Shown piece after piece: positions 34,056 to 43,859 of a stretch of DNA of 64,000 nt (positions within the stretch are counted from its first letter, which is position 1; each line of letters starts with the position of its first letter). Source of the stretch: Streptomyces sp. NBC_00289 (GTDB taxonomy: Bacteria; Actinomycetota; Actinomycetes; Streptomycetales; Streptomycetaceae); NCBI RefSeq assembly GCF_041435115.1, contig NZ_CP108046.1:1736001-1800000 (forward strand). Reading direction: 5' to 3'. A program made the translations under genes and the position numbers. The notes beneath the pieces were generated by a model. That model worked only from the letters and a program-made list of their open reading frames with translations. It was not told where the DNA came from and ran no database searches.

Positions 34056-34967
34056 CTAGGACCTGTCCTCGCCGGCGGCCTTGCGGAACTGGAAGTTGAC
34101 GCGTTCCCGCACCACCGGGTACCCGGCCCGGGCGAACTGGGCGGCCATCGGGTGGTTGCCCTGGTCGGTGGCGGCGGCGACGAACTCCGCCCCGTGTTCC
34201 ACGAGGAAGTGGGTGCACTCCGCGAGGAGGTCGAAGGCGTAGCCGTGGCCGCGCTGCTGCGGCAGCACACCGATGAACCCGACGCAGGGGCCCGAAGGAT
34301 TGTGCGCGGGGATGTGGATCCCGACCGGCTCTCCGGCCGGGGTGTGGGCGACCTGCCACCACTCCCGGGGCGAGGGGCACCAGTTGAAGAAGTCGAGTTC
34401 CTCCCGGGCGGCCTGGTCGACACCGCCCTGCTCGATGGCGATGAGCGCGTGGGCGTCCAGTGTGGCGGAGTGGATGCGGCGCAGCGCCTCGAGGAACACG
34501 GCGTCGTCCGGCTCGGGGGCGAACACCAGGCGTCCGGGTCGCTCGGGCAGGCCGCACTCGGGGGTCCACCGGTACAGGAAGCGCTCCACGAGGAGTTCGT
34601 AGCCGGCGGCGCGCAGAGCGGTGAAGCGTGTGTCGGCGGCGGCGCGCAGCGACGGGTCCTCGCGCCAGCCGCCGGGCAGGTTCAGTTCGGCTTCCACCTG
34701 CCAGGGCGCGGTGCGCAGGAGTTCGACCCCCGCCTCCTGCTCCCCCTCGGCCACGTCGAACCAGTTGAGGACGACCGGCTCGGTGTCGTCGGGGCCGCCC
34801 CACCAGGCGCCGCGTGCGACGACCCGGCCGTCTCGCAGCGCCACCCGCTTCCAGTCGGGGCGGTGGCGGGTGGTGCGGTGCGCCGCACCGACGTCGAGCG
34901 GGTCCTGCATGGTGTCGAAAAGCTGTGCGTCGCTCGCGTCGAGCGCACGGATGACCAGATCGGTCAT
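34056..34967 (-). CDS. GNAT-family acetyltransferase
   Basis: A 303-residue cytoplasmic protein with an N-terminal region of unknown fold (1 to about 150, rich in W, E, P) and a C-terminal GNAT domain. The acetyl-CoA loop is FIGVLPQQRGHGYAFDLLAECT, followed by ATDQGNHPMAAQFARAGYPVVRERVNFQ, the usual last strands. GGAGG lies 4-6 bases before ATG. The substrate is unknown. Confidence 0.85.
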   Translation of the reverse strand: MTDLVIRALDASDAQLFDTMQDPLDVGAAHRTTRHRPDWKRVALRDGRVVARGAWWGGPDDTEPVVLNWFDVAEGEQEAGVELLRTAPWQVEAELNLPGGWREDPSLRAAADTRFTALRAAGYELLVERFLYRWTPECGLPERPGRLVFAPEPDDAVFLEALRRIHSATLDAHALIAIEQGGVDQAAREELDFFNWCPSPREWWQVAHTPAGEPVGIHIPAHNPSGPCVGFIGVLPQQRGHGYAFDLLAECTHFLVEHGAEFVAAATDQGNHPMAAQFARAGYPVVRERVNFQFRKAAGEDRS

Positions 34968-35369
34968 GGGTTCCTCCGGGATGCGTACTGCCTGTGGCGC
35001 TCCCGGTCAGGTGACAGTGCACGCCGGGTCGACGGGAAGGGAGCGCTGGAACGATGTGAACGGCACGGCACTCGCCTCCTTCCGTCGGTCTCGGGGCGCG
35101 GGTTCACACGCTAGAGGGCCCACATGGGCCGCGTCCACCGCTTAACTGATCCTTAAAACGGGGTTAAGCGATCGTGGTGCTCTACATCCTTCTCAAGTAA
35201 CCGCAGGTCAACGGGATTTGAGGCCAATCCGGACGGCTTGGCCGGACCGGCGTCCGTCCGTAGCATCGGGGCCCGGCAAGGGCGCCCACGCACATCGAGA
35301 GAGCGCTCTCACCACCTGTTCGCCCTGCCGGGCCCCGCACCCGCACAAGTACACCGGGAGAGCCCCCAC
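34968..35369. other. Divergent intergenic region with two inverted repeats
   Basis: 402 bp between GNAT and the GH64 gene. CGCTTAAC (35139-35146) and GTTAAGCG (35163-35170) form 8 bp inverted arms around an AT-richer 16 bp centre. The LacI-type palindrome at 35299-35310 is listed separately. No gene is supported. Confidence 0.55.
35299..35310 (+). promoter_or_regulatory. LacI-type operator upstream of the beta-glucanase
   Basis: GAGAGCGCTCTC is a perfect 12 bp palindrome with the central AGCGCT typical of LacI-family operators such as the cellobiose regulator CebR of Streptomyces. It lies about 60 bp before the GH64 start, which fits repression until beta-glucan breakdown products are available. 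Confidence 0.6.
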
Positions 35370-36575
35370 ATGACAGCACGTCACCAACGCGGCCTCAGCC
35401 GACGTAAGCTCCTCGCCGCCCTCGGCGGTGCCGCGGTGGCCGTTCCCGCGGTCGCCGCGCTGGCCCCGCACGCTCTCGCGGGCCCGGCAGCGGGCGACGA
35501 CGCGGCCGAGCCCGCCGCCGGCGGCCTTCCGCTGACGATCGTCAACGCGAGCGGGTCGTTCGACAATGCGAGCGTCCACCTCTACATCGTGGGGAACCAG
35601 GACGGCAGGCAGGTGCGGGTCACTCCGGACGGCACCCTCGCGCCCGTCGCCCTGGCGGACAACGGCGCCGACGGCTTCACCGACTACGCGATCAGCCTCT
35701 CCGGCAGCGGCGAGACGCGGCTGTCCCTGCCGTACATGTCGGGCCGCGTCTATGTCGCGCTGGGCCGGAAGCTCAAGTTCAGGGCCGTGACGGACGGCAA
35801 CGGCGACGCCGCCCTGCAGTACCCCGCCGGCTGGGTGGCCTCGGACCCCAACTACGCGGTGCTGCACGACTGTTGCGAGTTCACGTACAACTCCGCCGGG
35901 ATGTTCTGCAACACGACCATGGTGGACATGTTCAGTGTGCCGCTCGGCATCCGGCTCACCGGCGCCAAGGACCAGACGACGGGAACCCTGCGCGACGGCG
36001 GACGGGCGGCCGCCTTCACCGCCGTACGGCAGGTCGAGGAGTTCGCGCCGCTGGTGGTGGACGACACACGCGTCCTCGCCCCCGGCCACGGTCTGGACGC
36101 CGGTCTGTTCCCGGCCGACTACTTCGCCCCGTACATCGACGAGGTGTGGAGCACGTACACCGGCCGGGACCTCACCGTCGCCACCGACGCCGGTACCTTC
36201 ACCGGGCGGGTGCGCGGCGGGCGGCTCACCTTCGACGGGCCCGCCCAGGTCTCCTTCGCCAAGCCCTCCACCCGGGACGTGCTGTTCTGCGACGGCGGTC
36301 TCGCCGCGCCCAACGACGGCACGACCGGCCCCGTCGCCGCCGTCCTCGGCGCCGGGTTCAACCGCTCGACGCTGCTCGGCGCGTCCGCGCAGCCGACGAC
36401 CGACGCCTCGGCCTTCTACCGGACGGCGCTCACCAACCACTACGCCAAGGCGATGCACGCGGCCACCGAGGACGGCAGGGCGTACGGCTTCGCCTTCGAC
36501 GACGTGGCCGACCTCGCCTCCTACGTCCAGGACACGGCACCCACCGGGATCCGGCTGACGCTCACGCCGTTCTAG
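35370..36575 (+). CDS. Secreted GH64 beta-1,3-glucanase
   Basis: A 401-residue exported enzyme of glycoside hydrolase family 64, which cuts laminarin-type beta-1,3-glucan, usually releasing pentasaccharide. A Tat signal (SRRKLLAALGGAAVAVPAVAALAPHALA) directs it out of the cell. The catalytic pair is Glu170 (DCCEFTYN) and Asp186 (TTMVDMFSVPL); their spacing of 16 equals that of the characterised family member from S. matensis. The thaumatin-like domain typical of the family follows. GGGAG is about nine bases before ATG, and a LacI-type operator lies upstream. No carbohydrate-binding module is attached. Confidence 0.9.
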   Translation: MTARHQRGLSRRKLLAALGGAAVAVPAVAALAPHALAGPAAGDDAAEPAAGGLPLTIVNASGSFDNASVHLYIVGNQDGRQVRVTPDGTLAPVALADNGADGFTDYAISLSGSGETRLSLPYMSGRVYVALGRKLKFRAVTDGNGDAALQYPAGWVASDPNYAVLHDCCEFTYNSAGMFCNTTMVDMFSVPLGIRLTGAKDQTTGTLRDGGRAAAFTAVRQVEEFAPLVVDDTRVLAPGHGLDAGLFPADYFAPYIDEVWSTYTGRDLTVATDAGTFTGRVRGGRLTFDGPAQVSFAKPSTRDVLFCDGGLAAPNDGTTGPVAAVLGAGFNRSTLLGASAQPTTDASAFYRTALTNHYAKAMHAATEDGRAYGFAFDDVADLASYVQDTAPTGIRLTLTPF

Positions 36576-36609
36576 GGGGGTCGCGCCGAGGGGGGCGGCC
36601 GGTCCGGTT

Positions 36610-37791
36610 TCAGACGTCGCGGTCCGTGAAGGCGCCCTGGCCGTCGAAGGCGAGCGCGGCGAAGCGTTCGCCGATGCGGCGGTGGGCGGCGGCGTCCGGG
36701 TGGAGCTGGTCGGGCAACGGCAGTTCGGCGAAATCCTCCTCGCCGTACAGGTCGCGCCCGTCGAGGTGGTGCAGGTTCGGGTCCTCGGCCGCCCGCTGTG
36801 CCACGATCCGGGCCAGCTCGTCCCGGATGACGCGCAGGGTCAGTTTCCCGCCCGCCCGCTCCGCGGGGTCGCCCATGGCCACGAACCGCAGTCGCCCGTC
36901 GCTGAGGTTCCCGAGGTCCGGGGCGCTCGGGCCGGGCGTGTCCTCGTGGATGGGGCACAGGATCGGCGAGACGACCAACAGGGGCGTGTCGGGGTGGCCT
37001 TCGCGAATGGTGTCGAGGAATCCATGGACCGCGGGGCCGAAGGCGCGCAGACGCATCAGGTCGGCGTTGACCAGGTTGATGCCGATCTTGACACTGATCA
37101 GGTCCGCGGAGGTGTCCCGGAGGGCGCGGGCGGTGAACGGGTCCAGCAGGGCGCTACCGCCCAGGCCCAGGTTGATCAGTTCCACTCCGCCGAGGGCCGC
37201 GGCGAGCGCGGGCCAGGTGGCGGTGGGGCCGGCGGCGTCGGAGCCGTGGCTGATCGAACTGCCGTGGTGCAGCCACACCCTGCGGCCCGGGTCCCGGGCG
37301 GGTTCGACGGGGGCGTCGGTGCGCAGGGCGAGGAGTTCGGTGGTCTCGTTGTGCGGGAGCCAGATCTCGACGTCCTTGACGCCCTCCGGCAGGTCGGTGA
37401 AGCGGAGGGTCCCGGGCGGGCCCGGCCGGCGCTCCGTGGTCCCGGTGGTCATGTCGATGGTCAGGGTGTTGCCGCCCGGCACGCCGGCCCGACCGGTCAG
37501 GCGGCCGTCGACGAGCAGGTCGTACACGCCGTCCGGGCGGGGCGGGGCGCCGACGTAGACCCGTTTGGTGGGGATCGTGTCCAGTTCGACGGCGGTGGCC
37601 CGGGTGCGGAAGACCAGCCGTACGCCGGAGGGCTGGGACTCCGCCATGGCCAGCTGTCCGTCGGCGCACTGGGCGCGGGCCCGGGCGGGCAGCCGGTGCG
37701 GCAGTATGCCGTGCTCGGTGTGCTCCACGTCGAGTGCGCCGCGCAGCAGGCCGGCGGTGACGGGCGTGTGGATCCAGTCGTCGTTGTGCAT
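36610..37791 (-). CDS. SGNH/GDSL-family hydrolase
   Basis: A 393-residue esterase-like protein. An N-terminal beta-rich domain (about 50-160) precedes the SGNH domain: block I is HHGSSISHG (nucleophile probably Ser179), block II NLGLGGSALLDP, block III KIGINLVN (the oxyanion Asn), and block V DQLHPD (Asp/His pair). The combination of a jelly-roll-like N-domain with SGNH resembles carbohydrate esterases. No signal peptide is seen. It converges on the GH64 gene and follows the TetR gene on the same strand by 99 bp, so the two may be co-transcribed. Confidence 0.82.
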   Translation of the reverse strand: MHNDDWIHTPVTAGLLRGALDVEHTEHGILPHRLPARARAQCADGQLAMAESQPSGVRLVFRTRATAVELDTIPTKRVYVGAPPRPDGVYDLLVDGRLTGRAGVPGGNTLTIDMTTGTTERRPGPPGTLRFTDLPEGVKDVEIWLPHNETTELLALRTDAPVEPARDPGRRVWLHHGSSISHGSDAAGPTATWPALAAALGGVELINLGLGGSALLDPFTARALRDTSADLISVKIGINLVNADLMRLRAFGPAVHGFLDTIREGHPDTPLLVVSPILCPIHEDTPGPSAPDLGNLSDGRLRFVAMGDPAERAGGKLTLRVIRDELARIVAQRAAEDPNLHHLDGRDLYGEEDFAELPLPDQLHPDAAAHRRIGERFAALAFDGQGAFTDRDV

Positions 37792-37890
37792 GGCCTCAAC
37801 CTGTTGATCGAAGTGTTCGGGGGCTTGGCTTCGGGTCCGCCGCCGCGCGGGCCGGCGGGAACGCGGCCGTACGGCGGCCGGGCGGCCCCG

Positions 37891-38463
37891 TCAGGCCGCG
37901 GGCGGCCAGTTGCGCAGCAGGGCGTCGACGGCGTCGAGGATCCTCGACCAGCTCTCCTGCGAGTCGGGGACGCTGTGGCTGAACCCGCCGGCCAGTTCGA
38001 GGCTGACGTAGCCGTGGAAGACGCTGCCCAGCAGCCGGACCGCGTGGGTCTGGTCCGGCTCGGTCAGGTCGTAGCCGCGCAGGATCGCCCGTGTCATCTG
38101 GGCGTGCCTGCCGCCGGCACTGGCGGCGGCCGCCGCCGGGTCCAGCCTCAGCCGGGTCGCGGCATAACGGCCGGGGTGCTCGCGCGCGTAGTCCCGGTAG
38201 ACGTTGCCCAGGGCGGCCAGGGCGTCCTTGCCCGCCCGTCCGGCCAGCGCGGCGGCGCCCCGGTCGGCGAGCTCCTCCAGGGCGAGCAGGGCGATCCCGG
38301 TCTTGAGGTCCTGGGAGTTCCTCACGTGCGAGTACAGGCTCGCGACCTTGACGTCGAACCGCCGGGCCAGCGCCGAGACGGTCACCTGCTCGAAGCCGAC
38401 CTCGTCGGACAGCTCCGCCCCCGCCTGGACCAGGCGCTGTGTGGTCAGTCCTGCGCGTGCCAT
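37891..38463 (-). CDS. TetR-family regulator
   Basis: A 190-residue repressor. The HTH is VTVSALARRFDVKVASLYSHVRNSQDLKTGIALLALEELA (about 27-66), and the C-terminal ligand domain is of the WHG-type group (YAREHPGRYAATRL...HAVRLLGSVFHGYVSLELAGGF). A palindromic operator lies about 40 bp before the start, so it is probably autoregulated. Candidate targets are itself with the downstream SGNH hydrolase, and the divergent phosphatase gene. Confidence 0.88.
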   Translation of the reverse strand: MARAGLTTQRLVQAGAELSDEVGFEQVTVSALARRFDVKVASLYSHVRNSQDLKTGIALLALEELADRGAAALAGRAGKDALAALGNVYRDYAREHPGRYAATRLRLDPAAAAASAGGRHAQMTRAILRGYDLTEPDQTHAVRLLGSVFHGYVSLELAGGFSHSVPDSQESWSRILDAVDALLRNWPPAA

Positions 38464-38501
38464 CGTCGTCCCCTCGTGCGGCGAATTCGAGTATGCGGCT
38501 A

Positions 38502-38537
38502 CCTAAAGCCTTTAGGCAAATGGCCCTTCTCTTTAGG
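38502..38537. promoter_or_regulatory. TetR operator
   Basis: CCTAAAG-C-CTTTAGG (38502-38516) is a perfect 15 bp palindrome and a further half site CTTTAGG lies at 38531-38537. It is in the divergent region 39 bp before the TetR start and about 90-120 bp before the phosphatase start. It is one of the few AT-containing stretches nearby. Confidence 0.7.
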
Positions 38538-38625
38538 TCATCCATGCTGCCGTTTCCGCCGTGGAGCACGCGAAGACGGTCTGCCCCCGCGTGCGGCGCC
38601 CACTCCGGCGTAGCAGCGTGGAGGG

Positions 38626-39735
38626 GTGAGCAGAGAGCGCGGTGGGGCGGCGGCGGGCGAGCGGGACCGGCGGAGCTGGCTGCGCGGCGCGCCGCCGCCG
38701 GGCTGGATCCGGGCCCTGCCCGTCGCCCTCCTGCTGGGCGTGTGCGCCGCGACACTGGCCTACGGACACCGGCTCGACATCGGTTTCCTGCTGGGCGCCA
38801 TCCCGCCGCTGGCCGTCCTGTCGTACGGGCCCGCGGGAACCGCCGTCCTCGGCGGCCTGGTGGTCGTCGTGCTGAGCGTTCCCGTCTTCCACCTCGACGA
38901 TCCCGGCAGCGCCGACCTGCTCACCGTCTGCTTCGTCGCGGCGCTGAGCGTGGTGGTGTCCTTCGTCCGCAGCCGTCGCGACGCACAACTGGTCACCGAA
39001 CGCGCCGTCGCGGAGGCCGCGCAGCGGGCGGTCGTACCGCCACTGCCGGAGCGGGTCGGCCCGGTGCGATGCGCGGGCCTGTACCGGGCGGCGCAGCGCG
39101 GCACGCTGGTGGGCGGGGACTTCTTCGACGTACGCGAGGGGCCGCTCGGCACACGGGCGGTCATGGGCGACGTGCAGGGACACGGTCTGGCCGCTGTCTC
39201 GACGGTCGCCGCGCTGCTGGGTGCGTTCCGCGAGGCGGCCCTCGACCAGCCGGACCCGGAGTCGGTGGCCGAGCGGCTCGACCGCAGGCTGGTGGTCGAC
39301 TCGTCGGGCGTACGGCACTCCGAACTGTTCGCCACGGCCGTACTGCTCGACTTCTCCCCCGCCGCGGACGCGGTACGGATCGTCGCCTGCGGCCACCCGG
39401 CGCCGGTTCTGCTGCGCCACGGCAAGGCCGTCGCGCTCGAGGTCCCGCCGGGCGCCCCGCTGGGTCTCGGGCTGGCCGACGTCCGGCCGCCCGCCGGGCT
39501 CACGGTGCGGCTGCTGCCCGGGGACCGGCTCTTCCTCGCGTCGGACGGCGTCTGGGAGGCCCGCGACGACAGTGGCGCGTTCTATCCCCTCACCGAGCGG
39601 CTCGTGAGCCTCGCCGACGGCGGACCGGACGGGCTCGCCGAGCGGGTGTGGGCGGACCTGCTCCGCTACAGCACGAGCATCGACGACGACGTCACGATGC
39701 TCGTCCTGAAGCCCGGGCCGCCGGAGAGTCACTGA
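38626..39735 (+). CDS. Membrane-anchored PP2C/SpoIIE-type phosphatase
   Basis: A 369-residue protein with three or four N-terminal membrane helices (about 28-115) and a cytoplasmic SpoIIE/PPM domain (about 145-365). Metal-binding motifs are [24 protein letters not shown] and [15 protein letters not shown], ending DDDVTMLVL. Such phosphatases reactivate anti-anti-sigma factors. The GTG start has a GGAGG that is unusually close, so the true start may differ. The 3' end overlaps the convergent transporter gene by 44 bp. Confidence 0.88.
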   Translation: MSRERGGAAAGERDRRSWLRGAPPPGWIRALPVALLLGVCAATLAYGHRLDIGFLLGAIPPLAVLSYGPAGTAVLGGLVVVVLSVPVFHLDDPGSADLLTVCFVAALSVVVSFVRSRRDAQLVTERAVAEAAQRAVVPPLPERVGPVRCAGLYRAAQRGTLVGGDFFDVREGPLGTRAVMGDVQGHGLAAVSTVAALLGAFREAALDQPDPESVAERLDRRLVVDSSGVRHSELFATAVLLDFSPAADAVRIVACGHPAPVLLRHGKAVALEVPPGAPLGLGLADVRPPAGLTVRLLPGDRLFLASDGVWEARDDSGAFYPLTERLVSLADGGPDGLAERVWADLLRYSTSIDDDVTMLVLKPGPPESH

Positions 39736-41983
39736 CGCCGGCCGGCTCCTCGCCCCCGCCCTCCGCGTCGATGTGCGGCAAAACCTTGTCGAGCCAGCGG
39801 GGTGTCCACCAGGCACGCGGCCCGAGCAGGGTCATCACCGCGGGGACCATCAGCAGGCGTACGACGGTGGCGTCGATGAGCACGCTCACGGCCAGCCCCA
39901 GTCCCATCATCTTGATCACGATGTTGTCGCTCACGATGAAGGCCGCGAAGACACTGACCATGATCAGTGCCGCGCAGGTGATGACCCGCGCCGTGATCTC
40001 CAGCGCGTGGGCGACCGACGCCTTGGCGTCCCCGGTGCGCAGCCAGGCCTCGTGCACACGGGTGAGCAGGAAGATCTCGTAGTCCATGCTCAGCCCGAAG
40101 ATGATCGCGAACATCATCATCGGGACGTAGCTCTCGATGGGCACCTTGCCGTTGACGCCGAGCGCGGGGCCGCCCCAGCCCCACTGGAAGACGGCGACGA
40201 CGACGCCGTACGAGGCCGCGATCGACAGCACGTTGAGGACGGCGGCCTTGAGCGCGACGAGCAGGCCGCGGAAGACGGCGAGGATGATCAGGAAGGCCAG
40301 GGCGACCACCACGCCGATGATCAGGGGCAGCCGGCTCGCGACGATGTCACGGAAGTCGACCTGTGCGGCCGTGGTCCCGGTGACGTACCCCTTGGCGTCC
40401 GTGCCGGAGACCGCGGCGGGCAGCGTGTCGTCGACCAGACGGTTTGTCAGGTCCGTGGTGCCGGCGTCCTGCGGGGACTGCTTCGAGTAGACCGTGGAGA
40501 TCAGGACGTCCCCGTCCTGGGTGGCTGTCAGCGGGGTGACCTTGGCGGCGCCCGCCACCGCGTTCAGCGTCTTCTGGGCCTGCGAGGAGAGGTCGGAGCG
40601 CTGCGAGGACGACACCGACGTCTGGTCGATGACGACGGTGAGCGGACCGTTGGAGCCGGGGCCGAAGGCGTTCGTCATCAGGTCGTAGGCCCGCCGGTCG
40701 GTGAAGGAGGTGGGATCGGCGCCGTCACCGATGTGACCGAGCTGGATGGAGAAGAGCGGAATGGCGAGGATCACGACCGTCGTCACGCCCGCGGCCAGGT
40801 ACTGCCACGGCCGCCGCTCGACCCGCTGCGCGTAGCGGTGCCAGGTCCCGTGAGGCGTCTCGCCCTCCCCCGCGTCCGTCTCGGCGACCGGGCGGCGCAC
40901 CCGGAGGCGGTCGATGCGGCGGCCGATCAGGCCCAGCAGGGCGGGCACCAGGGTCAGCGCCCCCAGGACGGCGGAGACGACCGTCACGGCGGCGGCGAGA
41001 CCGAGTTTGCCGATGAAGGACACACCGGAGGCGTACAGGCCGGCCAGGGCGATGATCACCGTGCAGCCGGAGACGAGCACCGCGCGGCCGCTGGTGGCGG
41101 TGGCCTGGCCTGCCGAGCGCACCGGACCGACGCCGTTGATGAGGTTCTGTCGGTGACGGGTGACCAGGAACAGCGCGTAGTCGATGCCGACGCCGAGTCC
41201 GATCATCGTGGCCAGGGTCGGCGACACGGTCGCGAAGGTGAACGCGGCGGCGAGCAGCCCGAGCCCGGCCAGTCCGCAGATGACGCTGATCAGGGCGGTC
41301 ACCAGGGGCAGGCCGGCGGCGATGACACTGCCGAAGCCGATCAGCAGGACGACGATCGCCACCGCGAAGCCGATCAGTTCGCTGACCCGGTCGTCGGCGG
41401 CCGGCCGCGCCAGTTCACCGAGCGGTCCGCCGTACTCGACGTCGGCGCCGGCCGCCCTCAGTGGCTGGACGGAGTCGTCCACGCCGTGCAGATAGCCGTC
41501 GCCCAGGGTCGAGGGCTGTACGTCGAAACGGACCGTGATGTAGGCCGTCTTGCCGTCGGTGGACAGGGGGCCGACGTTCGGCGAGGACTGCGACTGCGAC
41601 GAGGACGCCGTCAGCGGGTTCTGCGCGGACAGGACGTGCGGGAGTTTCTGCAGGTCCCCGACCGTGGTGGACATCTGCGAGCTCAGCGAGGACAGCTGCT
41701 TCTGGCCGTCGTGCAGGACGATCTGGCTGCTGTAGCCACCGGCGGCCGGGTCGTGCTTCTGCAGGATGTCGAGGCCCTGCTGGGACTGCGATCCGGGCAG
41801 CGAGAAGTTGTCTGAATACGTGCCGCTGAAGGTGCGGTTGACGACCTGGAGGGCGACCAGCGCGACGAGCCAGGCCACGATGACGATCACGAAGTGCCGG
41901 GCGCACCACTCCCCCAGCCGTCGCAGACCCCCTCGAGTCTCGGTCTTCCCGCCCCCTGCGCTGCTGCTTTGGGTGGGTGACAT
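39692..41983 (-). CDS. MMPL/RND-family transporter
   Basis: A 763-residue membrane protein with twelve helices in two halves, each beginning with one helix and a large extracellular domain. Hallmarks are [19 protein letters not shown] in the first half and [20 protein letters not shown] in the second. Members export lipids or drugs with the proton gradient. The last 25 residues are E/A/S-rich. The start is supported by GAGG just before ATG. A shared motif links its promoter with that of the divergent small gene at 42244. Confidence 0.92.
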   Translation of the reverse strand: MSPTQSSSAGGGKTETRGGLRRLGEWCARHFVIVIVAWLVALVALQVVNRTFSGTYSDNFSLPGSQSQQGLDILQKHDPAAGGYSSQIVLHDGQKQLSSLSSQMSTTVGDLQKLPHVLSAQNPLTASSSQSQSSPNVGPLSTDGKTAYITVRFDVQPSTLGDGYLHGVDDSVQPLRAAGADVEYGGPLGELARPAADDRVSELIGFAVAIVVLLIGFGSVIAAGLPLVTALISVICGLAGLGLLAAAFTFATVSPTLATMIGLGVGIDYALFLVTRHRQNLINGVGPVRSAGQATATSGRAVLVSGCTVIIALAGLYASGVSFIGKLGLAAAVTVVSAVLGALTLVPALLGLIGRRIDRLRVRRPVAETDAGEGETPHGTWHRYAQRVERRPWQYLAAGVTTVVILAIPLFSIQLGHIGDGADPTSFTDRRAYDLMTNAFGPGSNGPLTVVIDQTSVSSSQRSDLSSQAQKTLNAVAGAAKVTPLTATQDGDVLISTVYSKQSPQDAGTTDLTNRLVDDTLPAAVSGTDAKGYVTGTTAAQVDFRDIVASRLPLIIGVVVALAFLIILAVFRGLLVALKAAVLNVLSIAASYGVVVAVFQWGWGGPALGVNGKVPIESYVPMMMFAIIFGLSMDYEIFLLTRVHEAWLRTGDAKASVAHALEITARVITCAALIMVSVFAAFIVSDNIVIKMMGLGLAVSVLIDATVVRLLMVPAVMTLLGPRAWWTPRWLDKVLPHIDAEGGGEEPAGVSDSPAARASGRAS

Positions 41984-42017
41984 GGCCCTCGTTTTCCCTG
42001 TCGGCCGAGTCGTTCGA

Positions 42018-42187
42018 TATCACCATTAGACGCCCGCCCGCAGGTCCGGGCATCCCGGCGCGAGGCCGCGCCCCGTGGAGGGTTGGGTACCGTCCTGGGC
42101 GGTACTCCGGTCCTGTGCGGGAGCCGCCGAGCCGGAAGCGACCGGTGCCTCGGGATGCACGGTGCGCTCGCGCGTTGAATGGTGATA
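42018..42187. promoter_or_regulatory. Shared divergent promoter motif
   Basis: AATGGTGATA occurs in each outward direction: on the minus strand at 42018-42027 (about 35 bp before the MMPL start) and on the plus strand at 42178-42187 (about 57 bp before the small gene). Each is preceded in its own orientation by CGGGATGC, 24 and 21 bases upstream. It may be a promoter recognised by one sigma factor or a common operator. Confidence 0.45.
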
Positions 42188-42243
42188 GCGGACCCGATGA
42201 CAGCACCGGGACCGAAGACTGATCCGGATCCGAGGAGCAGATC

Positions 42244-42450
42244 ATGCCGACGTCACAGCCCGACGCGTCCGGGCCGTCCGAGGACCGTGCCACCCCGGAC
42301 GCCCTGCTCCACACCCGTACCGGCACCGATGTGTCACCGGAGGACCTGGTGCTCGCCTCGGGCAAGGACCTCACCCCGAAGAGCCTGGAATGGGCCAGGC
42401 GCAAGCTGGCGGAGGAGGGGCCCGCCGCCATGGAGAAGCTGCTGCCCTGA
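42244..42450 (+). CDS. Small conserved-looking soluble protein
   Basis: A 68-residue acidic protein. Residues 23-68 (TRTGTDVSPEDLVLASGKDLTPKSLEWARRKLAEEGPAAMEKLLP) form a compact helical unit preceded by a disordered start. GAGGAG lies 6-7 bases before ATG. It sits alone between the MMPL gene (divergent) and the sulfite-oxidase-like gene (convergent). Function unknown. Confidence 0.7.
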   Translation: MPTSQPDASGPSEDRATPDALLHTRTGTDVSPEDLVLASGKDLTPKSLEWARRKLAEEGPAAMEKLLP

Positions 42451-42541
42451 CCCGCCCGCCAGCCCGTCCGCGCGGCCGCCGACGCCCTCTGCACGGGCCG
42501 GTGCCGCGCGGCCGCTCATGCGTCCTGAGGTCCTCGGGGTC

Positions 42542-43669
42542 CTAGGAGTCCTCGGCCTCCAGGCAGACGACCGGGACCTGTTGGACGAGGTTGTTGGCGA
42601 AACCGCCCCGGTTCCAGGGCTGTTCCAGCGGCTGGCGGTGCCCGTCGGCGTCGGTGGCCCGCGCGCAGAGCACGTGCTCGCCGGGTGTCGCCGTCCACGC
42701 GAACCGCCAGCGCCGCCACGCCCAGCGGTGGCCGGCGTCCGGCTCCACCTCGGCCTCGTGCCAGGTGCGGCCGCCGTCGGTGCTGACCTCGGCCCGCAGC
42801 ACCGGTGCCGTGCCCGACCAGGCGCGTCCCTCCAGGGTCAGCGGGCCCGGCCGCACGATCCGGGTCCGGGACATGAAGTCCGGGAATCCGGGCGGGACCA
42901 GCAGGGCGCGCGGCGCGATCCGGGTGACCGGCTCGCCCTCGTCGCCGGGGTGCTGCCGCAGCCGGTAGGCGACGGTCTGCTGGAAGCCGGTGAAGGGCTC
43001 GTCCGTGACGGTGACCGTGCGCAGCCACTTCACGTGCGCCATCCCGTACCAGCCGGGGACGACCAGGCGCAGCGGGCTGCCGTGCTGCGGGGGCAGCGGG
43101 GCGCCGTTCATCTCGTCCGCCACCAGTACCTCGGGTTCACCGCCCGTGGCCACCCGTACGGGCAGTGAGCGCTGGTAGTCCTGCTCGACGCCGCGCTCCA
43201 CGCCGTGGTCGGCGCCGGTGAACACCACGTCGACGGCGTCCGGCTCCATCCCGGCCTCGGCGAGCAGCAGCCGCAGCGGAACACCGGTCCACTCGGCGGT
43301 GCCGACGGCCTCCACCAGCCAGGGCTGGCTCACCGGGCGGGGGCTCAGCAGCGCCCGCCCGTTGCCCGCGCACTCCATCGTCACCCGCGTGGTGACCCGG
43401 GGAAACGCCCGCAGGTCGGCCGCCTCCAGGCGCAGCGGGCGGCGCACCCGGCCGGTGACGGTCAGCGGCCAGGGCGAGCCCTCGGGGACGTACGGGATGT
43501 CGTAGTGCGTCAGGACGTAGTGCAGGCCCGGCGGAGTGAGGTCGTGGCGCAGCGCTTCCAGCGGCAGGCCGTGGTTGCGGGTGGCGAGTGCCAGTTCGTC
43601 CCGGCCGATGCCCTCGCCGGGGGCGGCCAGTCGGGCGGGTGTGCTGGTGTCGCCGAGGTGATGGCCCAT
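42542..43669 (-). CDS. Sulfite-oxidase-like molybdopterin oxidoreductase
   Basis: A 375-residue enzyme of the sulfite oxidase fold. The Mo-ligand cysteine is Cys100 in VTMECAGNGR; the Moco-binding part continues through AVGTAEWTGVPL, LPPQHGSPLRLVVPGWYGMAHVKWL, and a C-terminal dimerisation domain (about 250-375) follows. No heme domain and no signal peptide are seen, so it is probably cytoplasmic with an unknown electron acceptor. It is divergent from sthA across 190 bp. Sulfite is only one possible substrate; protein-methionine-sulfoxide and nitrate relatives share the fold. Confidence 0.88.
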   Translation of the reverse strand: MGHHLGDTSTPARLAAPGEGIGRDELALATRNHGLPLEALRHDLTPPGLHYVLTHYDIPYVPEGSPWPLTVTGRVRRPLRLEAADLRAFPRVTTRVTMECAGNGRALLSPRPVSQPWLVEAVGTAEWTGVPLRLLLAEAGMEPDAVDVVFTGADHGVERGVEQDYQRSLPVRVATGGEPEVLVADEMNGAPLPPQHGSPLRLVVPGWYGMAHVKWLRTVTVTDEPFTGFQQTVAYRLRQHPGDEGEPVTRIAPRALLVPPGFPDFMSRTRIVRPGPLTLEGRAWSGTAPVLRAEVSTDGGRTWHEAEVEPDAGHRWAWRRWRFAWTATPGEHVLCARATDADGHRQPLEQPWNRGGFANNLVQQVPVVCLEAEDS

Positions 43670-43859
43670 GCCCTCAGTATCGCGCCGCGGCCCCTGTCAC
43701 GTCAGTCGGCGGGCGCCACCACGGCGCCCCCGGAGCCAACTTTCGCCGCTTCCTGCGATGTTCACCCGAGCGTCTTCGGTCCGGCCGGGCGGCACACCGG
43801 GGCCGGTGGTCGCTCGTTCACTCTTCCGGTGAAGGCCCCACGACTGACAGACTCCTGAA

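Noticed and set aside
42451..42541. Repeated CCGCGCGGCCGC as a designed terminator
   Set aside because: The two copies pair only over 7-8 bases with a long loop; too weak to call.
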